Below, piece by piece: positions 42,697 through 50,339 of a DNA stretch of 52,265 nucleotides. Both the position numbers and the translations under genes were made by a program. Each line of letters opens with the position of its first letter. Position 1 is the first letter of the stretch. The notes below the pieces were generated by a model that had not been told where the DNA came from, made no database searches, and saw only the letters and a program-made list of their open reading frames with translations. The stretch covers positions 1 through 52,265 of the forward strand of contig JAFSKL010000006.1 in the NCBI GenBank assembly GCA_017448985.1, given 5' to 3'. Source of the DNA: Paludibacteraceae bacterium (lineage in GTDB: Bacteria; Bacteroidota; Bacteroidia; Bacteroidales; Paludibacteraceae).

Positions 42697-45330
42697 TTAT
42701 TGTTGGGGAGCGGGATCTGCATGGTCAAGAATAGTCTCGACATGCACCTCTTCGAATGTAATCTTGAACTCAACACGACGGTTCTTTTGACGACCTGCCT
42801 TGGTGTTGTTATCAGCAATAGGTACATCAGGACCGTAGCCCTTAGCCGTCAAGCGCTCGAACGGAACACCCTTGGCAATCAGGTAGTCACGAACGGCATT
42901 TGCACGGTCGTTGGACAACTGCTGGTTGAATTCGTATTTACCGGTGCTATCCGTGTGACCTTGTACTTCAACGATATAGTTCTTGTTTTCGATGAAGATA
43001 TTGGCAATCTGGTCAAGCAGCGGGTAGGACTTCGGCTTGATAGTCGACTTTCCGGTCTCGAACTCGATACCTTGCATTGCTTTTTGGAGCAGCTGGCGTA
43101 CTTCGCGTTTCAGCTCCGGACAACCCTTGTTCTCCTTGAGACCCGGTACTAACGGACACTCGTCAAGGTAGTCAACTACGCCGTCACCATCGGTATCGGC
43201 AGGACAACCCTTGGCATCCACTTTGCCCCAAGCCTCTTTCGGAGTACCCGGACATTCATCCTTGTAATCCTCTACGCCGTCACCGTCGGTATCGGTAGCA
43301 CAGCCCTTAGCGTCGATCTGGCTGTAAGCCTCAGGAGGCGTACCCGGACATTGGTCGAGATAATCAGGCACTCCGTCACCATCGGTATCTTTCGGACAAC
43401 CGTCCACATCTACCATTCCATAAGCCTCTTCGGGCGTACCCGGACACTTGTCGAGGTAATCGGGCACACCGTCACCGTCGGTATCCAACGGACAACCTAC
43501 GCTATCCAGGAAGCCGAAGGCTTCAGCCGGCGTGTTCGAACATTTATCCAGATAGTCGGCAATACCGTCGGTATCTGCATCAGGCACACAGCCTTTCTCG
43601 TCCACATACGGAGCTGCTTCTGCAATCGTTCCGGGACACTCGTCCAGATAGTCGGGCACACCGTCGCCGTCGCTATCCACAGGACAACCTTTCTCGTCCA
43701 CCAAGACGCCACGCGGCGTATCTTTACACATATCCAGCTTGTCCCAAACGCCGTCCTTGTCGCTATCACGCTTGTTCGTGCCCCATACAACGGAGAAACC
43801 AAGCGCGAGGTTGAACATCTTCGACTTGTCGGGAATGACATACATCTTCTGACCTGTTCCGTCGTTCAGTCCGGCAAAACTGGTGGGGATATAATCCAAC
43901 GCCAGCGTCATGTTGATACCGTCGTACGGCATGATGCTCAAACCGGCGCCGAAGTTGCTGTAACGGCCGTTGTTCATCAGCGAGTAGGAGAGTGCTACAC
44001 TCAGCCAGTTGAACGGACGGAAAGCCGCACCGATCGTTATCTCCTCATACAGACGGGCGTTGTACAGACGCGTAGCGGAAACGATACCTACGCCCACGCG
44101 GTTGTCCCAGAAGTTGGCATCAATGCCCACATTCAGGCGAGCCGACGGCATCTTGGTAAATCCGCCGCGTTGCGTACGGGCGAAAGTGATACCGTTCAAC
44201 ATGCCTTTGAGGTTCGTCATCACCGAATCCATCAGCAGGTCTGCCGAGAAATTCCCGTTCTCGTCACGGAATGCGGGATCGCCATAGTCGATTTCACCCA
44301 CACCTTCAAAGCGTACTTTGGTGGAATCGATAGCACAGTTGAATCGTGTCCCGTTACTCCAGTAGATGAAACCGAGGTCGGTAATGGCAGCACTAATCTG
44401 CAAGTTCTCCAGCGGCTTGTAAGTGAAACCGAAGTCAAATGCCAAACCACCACCTGCCGGCGTGAGCAGAGCAGGGATGTTCTTGAAATTAATCAGACTG
44501 TCTGTCGTAAAGCCCTGACTGAAAGCATCATAGACCTCCAGCGCGTTTCTTCCGTCAAGATAGTTGCCGATATAGTTGGCATTGAACGGTCCGGCTACAT
44601 CCACATTCAGGTTTCCGGTCGCATTCCAGTATTTTGTGCTGGCATTGATATCGAAGGCTTTCGATGTGAAGCCTGCATAAGCCGTACCGAGCAGAATCTT
44701 CAGCTTACCACCGATGGTCCATTGTTCGTTCAGTATGTGGCTGTAACCAAAGGCAATGTCCGTATAAGCCGTCGCGCCTATGCCAAGACCGGACAAGCCG
44801 AGGGTGTTCATTCCGCCATCCAGGTTGGTCATGCCGCCGTTCAGGAAGAAGTTGAACATCGATTTGGGAAAAGTAAAGCCTGTCTCGATATGCTCGTTCA
44901 CGCCAAAGGTTGCATAGCCGAAGTCCTTGACACGGATACCGACATTCACGATGCTGAAATTCACATCCCCATTGACATACAGCATGTTGCGTAACTGACG
45001 CCGGAACGCGTCTCTCCGGGCTGTGGAATTAGTGGGGTCGTTACTCGGGTAGAGAGGAGTGACCGTGATATACTTACCCGGATTGTTCGGGTCCTCTATG
45101 GTGTACAGCACATCACTCAGCGTCAGCGAGTTGTTACCGAGGCTGATCGACATCCATCCCAGCGGAGAGAAGTTGACATATCCGGCACTAACCGGCATAA
45201 AAGCCGGGTTGATGGTATGCCGCATCGGTGCATTCTCCAGGAAATAGAGTGTGTTCACCTGCTGTGCATTGGCCGAAAGAGTGCAGAGTGCTAAGAGTGC
45301 TACCAAGAAATATTTTCTAATATTTTTCAT
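42697..45330 (-). CDS. DUF5723 barrel with TSP3 repeats and an OmpA domain
   Basis: 877 residues. Signal peptide, then a beta-barrel region of about 500 residues (DUF5723-like), seven thrombospondin type 3 calcium-binding repeats of the DTDGDGVPDYLDKCPGTP form (about 505-740), and a C-terminal OmpA domain with YIVEVQGHTDSTG and LTAKGYGPDVPIADN that binds peptidoglycan. It should tie the outer membrane to the wall. It follows a lipoprotein gene by 13 bases. The DNA of the TSP3 part is itself a tandem repeat of about 105 bases. Confidence 0.9.
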   Translation of the reverse strand: MKNIRKYFLVALLALCTLSANAQQVNTLYFLENAPMRHTINPAFMPVSAGYVNFSPLGWMSISLGNNSLTLSDVLYTIEDPNNPGKYITVTPLYPSNDPTNSTARRDAFRRQLRNMLYVNGDVNFSIVNVGIRVKDFGYATFGVNEHIETGFTFPKSMFNFFLNGGMTNLDGGMNTLGLSGLGIGATAYTDIAFGYSHILNEQWTIGGKLKILLGTAYAGFTSKAFDINASTKYWNATGNLNVDVAGPFNANYIGNYLDGRNALEVYDAFSQGFTTDSLINFKNIPALLTPAGGGLAFDFGFTYKPLENLQISAAITDLGFIYWSNGTRFNCAIDSTKVRFEGVGEIDYGDPAFRDENGNFSADLLMDSVMTNLKGMLNGITFARTQRGGFTKMPSARLNVGIDANFWDNRVGVGIVSATRLYNARLYEEITIGAAFRPFNWLSVALSYSLMNNGRYSNFGAGLSIMPYDGINMTLALDYIPTSFAGLNDGTGQKMYVIPDKSKMFNLALGFSVVWGTNKRDSDKDGVWDKLDMCKDTPRGVLVDEKGCPVDSDGDGVPDYLDECPGTIAEAAPYVDEKGCVPDADTDGIADYLDKCSNTPAEAFGFLDSVGCPLDTDGDGVPDYLDKCPGTPEEAYGMVDVDGCPKDTDGDGVPDYLDQCPGTPPEAYSQIDAKGCATDTDGDGVEDYKDECPGTPKEAWGKVDAKGCPADTDGDGVVDYLDECPLVPGLKENKGCPELKREVRQLLQKAMQGIEFETGKSTIKPKSYPLLDQIANIFIENKNYIVEVQGHTDSTGKYEFNQQLSNDRANAVRDYLIAKGVPFERLTAKGYGPDVPIADNNTKAGRQKNRRVEFKITFEEVHVETILDHADPAPQQ

Positions 45331-45343
45331 AGCTTAGCCCTCC

Positions 45344-47158
45344 TTATTTTTTCTCGTCGTCAAAATTTAATACCACATCTGCTTTCGCCGAGAGAGCGAT
45401 ACGAACCTTGATGCTTGCCGATTTATCCAAGCGGCAAGGCTGCGGGTTTTCGGCGAGAGAAGCATCAAAGCGCAGTTTCTTTACCTCTGACAGTTTGTCA
45501 AAGTCGCTCTTGTCAACATCAACCACGACTCTGGTCTTCGACGGAGCGATTACTTCGCCTAAGTCACCTTCATCTTTCGGTTCACTCATTTCGGGAGCCG
45601 GGAAATGGAGATGGTTGTAGGCGCTGTCTTGAATCAGCTGCAACTCCATGTCTTTGCCGTCCTTGTCCAGGAAGACGAACTTGCCGTCTATTGCGAACGG
45701 AATACTGTTTTCTATTTCCAGAATCAGCTTGATGTTGGTCGCATTCACATCGTTCAGCACTTTCGCCGAAGCTAAAATCGAATCGAGCGAGATGCTGTTG
45801 AGGAACGGCACGCTGTCTATCGTCGAACTGTATTCCAGCTTGGAATTCTCACCGAACTTGAACGGAACATCAAGAGCCGCATAGCCTTTTACGGCGTTGT
45901 CCTTGGTGATACGATGTTGCTTGTACGGATAATCGGCACGCTCATTCTTGTCCACAGCCAGCGAGTAACTGTATTCGAAGATATCCGGCTTGATGTTGAA
46001 CAACTGGTCGAGATGTCCTTCGTGAGCTTTGTACGAGAAAGTGCGCATCACTTCCACGCTGTCAGTCAGTTTGCTTTCCGACATCAGCGGCGAGAGGACA
46101 TTCTGGATTTGGAACTCGTCATATTCTCTTGTCTCGCCATCTTTGTACCATGTGGCAGCTGCTGTCTTTCCCTGGTCACTGGCTACCCGCAGATAGTCGA
46201 TACGCATGATCAGCGGAGCCGCTACCTTATGCGAGATACGAACATCAATCTTCGGCTCAACGATACGCAACTCCAGTTTCTTGAGGTCGTTCCAGGCTTC
46301 CCATACTTCGCCCATCACCACGGTGTTCTTGTCGTGCATCTGATTGCCGGCTTCGAAGAAGCCCCAGATAGCATCATAATCGATCAGCCTTACCTTCATG
46401 TCATACAGGAAGTGGCTGCCTTCTTCAATCTCAATGTCCTTCTCCGGACGAACTTTGAAGATAATGGCAAATTTGATCTTGTCAACGGTTCCTTTCGAGG
46501 GGTCACCGGCATCCTTGAGCAGGCTCAATGTGAAATTCTCCACGGTGATGTCGATGTTCTCGTTGAAATTACGACCACCGATGGGTATGTCCACCAGTTT
46601 GTTGCCGTCCCACGGCCGGAACTGATCGCCCAATTCCAGCTGAATGCTCATGATGTCAGACCATTGAAGACCGAAATTACGGCAGAGGATAAACGAAGTG
46701 AAACGGGCTTTCGTGATCCAAATACTGTCGATACGCTCCTTTGTCTCGTCGTTGTTGATACCTTCCACACCAAGCTCCATATTAAAACGTAAGGTGGTGG
46801 GAGTGGAGGAAGCGGGAACAACCTCAGCTCCCGGAAGTGCCTCCTTGATATCGAAGTTCAACTGCGTCTGGTTCTTGATCAGATAGGTGGACACATCGAT
46901 GTTGTGATACACTTTCCGGGGAAGACTCAAGGTATCCAAAAAATGGAAGGTACCCCATTCGTCCACGGTGATTTGGTTTACTTGGCCGGAACCTAAGAAA
47001 TCGCCTACGGTAAAGGTCATAGACCCTACAGGCACAGCCAGACCCATGTTTACATTGGCAGTTGTGTCGATGTCGTCCAAGTTAATGTCTGAATGACATC
47101 CAACCAGCAAACATCCTGCCGACAACGCAATTAAAGCGTAAAAATGTCTGAATTTCAT
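45344..47158 (-). CDS. large lipoprotein of unknown function
   Basis: 604 residues with a lipoprotein signal: MKFRHFYALIALSAGCLLVGC, lipobox LVGC. The mature part is rich in strands and has no recognisable catalytic motif. I do not recognise its family; it looks like a Bacteroidetes-specific surface or periplasmic lipoprotein. It has its own promoter at 47226-47257 with a leader of about 60 bases and is followed 13 bases later by the OmpA barrel gene, suggesting that both act in the same envelope structure. Confidence 0.82.
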   Translation of the reverse strand: MKFRHFYALIALSAGCLLVGCHSDINLDDIDTTANVNMGLAVPVGSMTFTVGDFLGSGQVNQITVDEWGTFHFLDTLSLPRKVYHNIDVSTYLIKNQTQLNFDIKEALPGAEVVPASSTPTTLRFNMELGVEGINNDETKERIDSIWITKARFTSFILCRNFGLQWSDIMSIQLELGDQFRPWDGNKLVDIPIGGRNFNENIDITVENFTLSLLKDAGDPSKGTVDKIKFAIIFKVRPEKDIEIEEGSHFLYDMKVRLIDYDAIWGFFEAGNQMHDKNTVVMGEVWEAWNDLKKLELRIVEPKIDVRISHKVAAPLIMRIDYLRVASDQGKTAAATWYKDGETREYDEFQIQNVLSPLMSESKLTDSVEVMRTFSYKAHEGHLDQLFNIKPDIFEYSYSLAVDKNERADYPYKQHRITKDNAVKGYAALDVPFKFGENSKLEYSSTIDSVPFLNSISLDSILASAKVLNDVNATNIKLILEIENSIPFAIDGKFVFLDKDGKDMELQLIQDSAYNHLHFPAPEMSEPKDEGDLGEVIAPSKTRVVVDVDKSDFDKLSEVKKLRFDASLAENPQPCRLDKSASIKVRIALSAKADVVLNFDDEKK

Positions 47159-47225
47159 ATTGTTAATAATTTGAATTGTTTGTTACACATCCACACGCGC
47201 AAAGGCACGCATTCAATTCAGCGCA

Positions 47226-47257
47226 CAAAATTACTAAAAATTTTGCATATGTGCAAA
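47226..47257 (-). promoter_or_regulatory. promoter of the lipoprotein and OmpA barrel
   Basis: Minus strand: TTTG at 47257-47254, 20-base spacer, TAATTTTG at 47233-47226. Confidence 0.82.
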
Positions 47258-47273
47258 TTTTTTTATAAAAAAA

Positions 47274-48689
47274 TTAACGAAGAATGTATATTTTTTCGGT
47301 AGAGCGGGTAATTGCGGTATATAACCAACGCAAATACTCGCGTCTTTCGCCTGCATCCGACATCCGTTCCGCATCCTCTCCGATGCCGCTGGTGTCGATA
47401 TAGATATGCCTCCATTGTCCGCCTTGCGCCTTGTGGCAGGTCACGCAATAGGCGAACCGGACTTGCAGGGCATTGTAGTACGGCGAATCGTAAATCTGCT
47501 TGGTAAGTTCCCGCTTGTCGCGCAGCATAGGGTAGTCCTCCGCGATACGGGCAAAGAGCTCTTTCTGTAGCACATAATTGGCTTCGGGACTGTCCGTCGT
47601 CAAGGTGTCCAGCCAGACGAGCGCCTCTATCTCCCAATTGTAATCGACCGAACGAAGCGAAGCTTTGGCAAACTGAAAACCGTACATCTCATGACGATTG
47701 CTCAGGCGCTCGATCTCAAACATGTCGCCGTTGGCGATAAAATCCAGGTCCTGATACTCCTGCGCCCAGAAATAGTTGTTTTTGGTCACCATCAGGCGGT
47801 CGCCGTTCGACAGATCATCCTCTTTCCATAGAACGCGTGCACGCACACCTTGATTATAGAGATTGGTCATCTTGTTGCTGCGTGCGATGATGAGCGTCTC
47901 TTCCGCTCCCACTTCCCGCCAGCTCTGCTCCAGCGCCTCGATCACTTCCTCACCTTTCAACTGAATGATGTCCGTTCCCGTCGGATGAATCACGAGGTCG
48001 TCTCGTGAGTATCTCGTATCAATCCTAGACTTTAACCCTTCCCTTAGCCTTGTTGCCTCGGACAAAACACCGCTGTCCAAAGCCTGACGAGCCACCATCA
48101 TCAACCTGTAACCCGTAACCTGTAACCCGTAACCCCTCATATAATCCTCATCCAGAGCCGGACTGTTGAGACTGCCGACAGGCGGTAACTGCGCATCGTC
48201 GCCCAACAGCAATAGGCTGCAATGCTGGTCGTTATACACATACTTCACCAGATCGTCTAACAGACATCCGCTGCCGAATGTGCCGTTGTCGCGGTTGCCC
48301 GAGAGCATCGACGCCTCATCCACGATGAAAAGGGTGTTCCTGTGCAAATTGTCGCTCAGCGTGAAGGCTTCCGAACCCAATTGTTTCTGCCGGTAGATCT
48401 TCTTATGGATGGTATAGGCCTGTTCGCCGGAATAACGGCTCAACACCTTGGCTGCACGGCCCGTTGGAGCTAACAGAACACATGGCTGTTTCAACCCTTT
48501 CAAAGCGCGTACAAGGGCACTCACAACGCTGGTCTTTCCTGTTCCTGCATAGCCTCGCAGGATGAAGGCCTTGCGTTCGTCACGGCTCACCAGGAACGCA
48601 CCTAACGCATCAAAAAGTCCCGCTTTCTCTGCGTTCGGCTCAAACGGCAGTTCCGCCTTAATACGCCCTATGATGAAGTCTGATAACAA
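47274..48689 (-). CDS. RecD-like/Dda-type superfamily 1 helicase
   Basis: 471 residues. Walker A GYAGTGKTS, Walker B IVDEASM, motif III GDDAQLPPVG and the C-terminal VTCHKAQGGQW and YTAITRS motifs. It is short, without the RecD N-terminal domains, so it resembles Dda or AAA-type 5'-3' helicases used in repair or mobile elements. The start is TTG 48689; no in-frame ATG lies nearby. A heptamer array at 48103-48137 encodes a run with GYGLQVTGYR in frame in place of a conserved link. Confidence 0.88.
   Translation of the reverse strand: MLSDFIIGRIKAELPFEPNAEKAGLFDALGAFLVSRDERKAFILRGYAGTGKTSVVSALVRALKGLKQPCVLLAPTGRAAKVLSRYSGEQAYTIHKKIYRQKQLGSEAFTLSDNLHRNTLFIVDEASMLSGNRDNGTFGSGCLLDDLVKYVYNDQHCSLLLLGDDAQLPPVGSLNSPALDEDYMRGYGLQVTGYRLMMVARQALDSGVLSEATRLREGLKSRIDTRYSRDDLVIHPTGTDIIQLKGEEVIEALEQSWREVGAEETLIIARSNKMTNLYNQGVRARVLWKEDDLSNGDRLMVTKNNYFWAQEYQDLDFIANGDMFEIERLSNRHEMYGFQFAKASLRSVDYNWEIEALVWLDTLTTDSPEANYVLQKELFARIAEDYPMLRDKRELTKQIYDSPYYNALQVRFAYCVTCHKAQGGQWRHIYIDTSGIGEDAERMSDAGERREYLRWLYTAITRSTEKIYILR
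48103..48137. repeat. heptamer array inside the RecD-like gene
   Basis: Five units: AACCTGT, AACCCGT, AACCTGT, AACCCGT, AACCCCT, in frame. Confidence 0.87.
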
Positions 48690-48740
48690 GGGAAGGAATA
48701 ATTAAAAATTCAACTAAATAGCTTTTTTTTGCACAAAAAC

Positions 48741-48771
48741 TTGCGTATATCAAAAAAATGTAGTACCTTTG
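48741..48771 (+). promoter_or_regulatory. SRP RNA promoter
   Basis: TTG at 48741-48743, 20-base spacer, TACCTTTG at 48764-48771. Transcription would start at about 48778. Confidence 0.82.
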
Positions 48772-48777
48772 CAGCCG

Positions 48778-48890
48778 ATTTCGAATCATAGAGCAAGTCC
48801 TATACGACCAGCTCCCTCTGAACTCCCCCAGGTCTTGACCGAAGCAAGGGTAGGAGGTTGTAGCGGTGCGATGTAGTAAGCTTGCTCTTT
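48778..48890 (+). ncRNA. ffs: signal recognition particle RNA
   Basis: A short transcribed unit with a promoter and a terminator but no reading frame. The closing stem is AGAGCAAG (48790-48797) with CTTGCTCT (48881-48888). The apical part reads CCCAGGTCTTGACCGAAGCA: a GGT-CTTG-ACC hairpin next to the internal loop with the conserved AGCA that binds protein Ffh. The size is about 100 bases, the usual bacterial 4.5S type without an Alu domain. It guides SRP to signal sequences of nascent membrane proteins. Ends are approximate. Confidence 0.8.
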
Positions 48891-48894
48891 TTTT
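48881..48894 (+). terminator. SRP RNA terminator
   Basis: The closing stem of the RNA is followed by TTTTTTT (48888-48894). The T-run overlaps the stop codon of the subtilase on the other strand. Confidence 0.75.
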
Positions 48895-50287
48895 ATTCGA
48901 CCCTCTGCCCTGCCAGGTTGTAGATATGTCCGTGCCGGATGATGAGGATTTGGTCGCCGCGCACGATCTTCCGTACATCTGAATCCTGATGGCTGACAAC
49001 TGACGGCTCTATCCCCATCGGCAGTTTCATCGTATAGGCTTTCCATGCATCGGGAATACCGTAGCCGTACTGCCCCAATTCGGGTTCGTCATAGCGGTCG
49101 GTGGAACGGATGATGCGTTCGCGTATCTGCATGGCGTTCTCGTCAGGGAGAGCCGACCAGAGACACGCGGCCAAACCGGCTATCTGCGGAGCCGCAAAAC
49201 TCGTACCGTTGGCAAACATGGCAAAGCCGTACGGGGACATCAGCGAGGTACTGACACCTACGGCACACACTTCGGGCTTGATGCGTCCGTCGGCAGAAGG
49301 ACCGTAACTGGAGAAAGCGCCCAAAGCTCCTTCCGTGTTTACGGCGCCAACCGTCAGTATGCTGTCCGCATCGGCAGGCACACAGATGCTCTGCCACTCT
49401 TTGTTGCCTTCGTTGCCTGCCGCCGCACACACTAACATGCCTTTGCGGGCAGCTATCGTAGCAGCTCGGCTGGCACGAGTCGTACGCCCGTCCAAAGCAC
49501 TCTTGGGGAGATCCCATTCCGAGTTGTTGAAATAGTAGTAGCCCAACGAGACGGAGAAGATATTCACGCCTAACGAATCGGCTTTCTCCAAGGCCGCCAC
49601 CAAGTTATCCATCTCTTTGGGACTCTCGGTCACGTGCTCTTCGCTGCGCATCAGGTAGTACTGCGCCTTGGTCGCCGCGCCGTAATACTCGTCCGTGATG
49701 GCCGAAACCGTACTCAGGCATTCCGTGCCGTGCGCACCTGTCTCGCCGTAGAAATCGTCTTCGTCGTCCGTAAAATCAAAGTGCCCGAGTTCCAGCTCTT
49801 TCTGCCGGAAGCAAGTCATCTCCTGTGCGTTCTGAAAACCTCCGTCGCAAAAAGCCATCAGGATGCCTTGCCCTTCAAAACCCGCATCATGCAGGTCCCA
49901 TAGGTTCAGAAGCGCCAATTGGTCCTGCGTGACAGGCGGTTCCTGCTTCACAATCGGTAACGCACGATGGGGCATCTCGCCTGGCTTGGTGTCGTCGCGC
50001 GTCAGCTCTATACCCGTCACAAATTTCAACCCTTTCACTTTCTCCAGCGTCTCGTCGTCCATTTCGCAGGTCACGCCGTTGAACCAGCGGCTCCAATGGT
50101 AGATCTTGGCGCCTGCTTTGGTCAGCTCGTTCCTGTACATCGGACTGACGGGGTAGTCCATCTGGTCTGTCGGAATGTCCCACTTGGCACGCTGCTCCAT
50201 CGCCCGTTCCGAAAGGGCGGGAGCGGACTTCTCCGGCTTGTCCAGAAAAGAGACGAAATAGATATGAAGGATTAGAAATAAAAACAT
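48893..50287 (-). CDS. S8 subtilisin-like protease with T9SS-type tail
   Basis: 464 residues. The catalytic triad is Asp148 (AFCDGGF), His186 (GAHGTE) and Ser363 (GTSFAAP), with the oxyanion Asn292 (AAGNEG). A prodomain-like region precedes it. The tail IVRGDQILIIRHGHIYNLA matches type IX secretion tails. The hydrophobic N-terminus lacks the usual basic residues of a signal peptide, and the ATG directly follows a heptamer array, so the original start may have been lost. A second array lies before the tail. Confidence 0.9.
   Translation of the reverse strand: MFLFLILHIYFVSFLDKPEKSAPALSERAMEQRAKWDIPTDQMDYPVSPMYRNELTKAGAKIYHWSRWFNGVTCEMDDETLEKVKGLKFVTGIELTRDDTKPGEMPHRALPIVKQEPPVTQDQLALLNLWDLHDAGFEGQGILMAFCDGGFQNAQEMTCFRQKELELGHFDFTDDEDDFYGETGAHGTECLSTVSAITDEYYGAATKAQYYLMRSEEHVTESPKEMDNLVAALEKADSLGVNIFSVSLGYYYFNNSEWDLPKSALDGRTTRASRAATIAARKGMLVCAAAGNEGNKEWQSICVPADADSILTVGAVNTEGALGAFSSYGPSADGRIKPEVCAVGVSTSLMSPYGFAMFANGTSFAAPQIAGLAACLWSALPDENAMQIRERIIRSTDRYDEPELGQYGYGIPDAWKAYTMKLPMGIEPSVVSHQDSDVRKIVRGDQILIIRHGHIYNLAGQRVE
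48980..49007. repeat. heptamer array before the subtilase tail
   Basis: TGAATCC, TGATGGC, TGACAAC, TGACGGC in frame, at the same relative place (just before the T9SS-like tail) as in the pectate lyase. Confidence 0.78.
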
Positions 50288-50290
50288 TCC

Positions 50291-50339
50291 TAATTTTTAA
50301 TTCTCAATTTTTAATTCTTAATTTTTAATTTTTAATTCT
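50291..50339. repeat. heptamer array between rlmD and subtilase
   Basis: Exactly seven 7-base units (TAATTTT, TAATTCT, CAATTTT forms). It supplies the last residues (LKIKN) and stop of rlmD and abuts the start of the subtilase gene. Confidence 0.93.

Noticed and set aside
43351..44994. Plus-strand frame of 547 codons
   Set aside because: Antisense to the DUF5723-OmpA gene; the repeats in it are mirror images of the TSP3 repeats.
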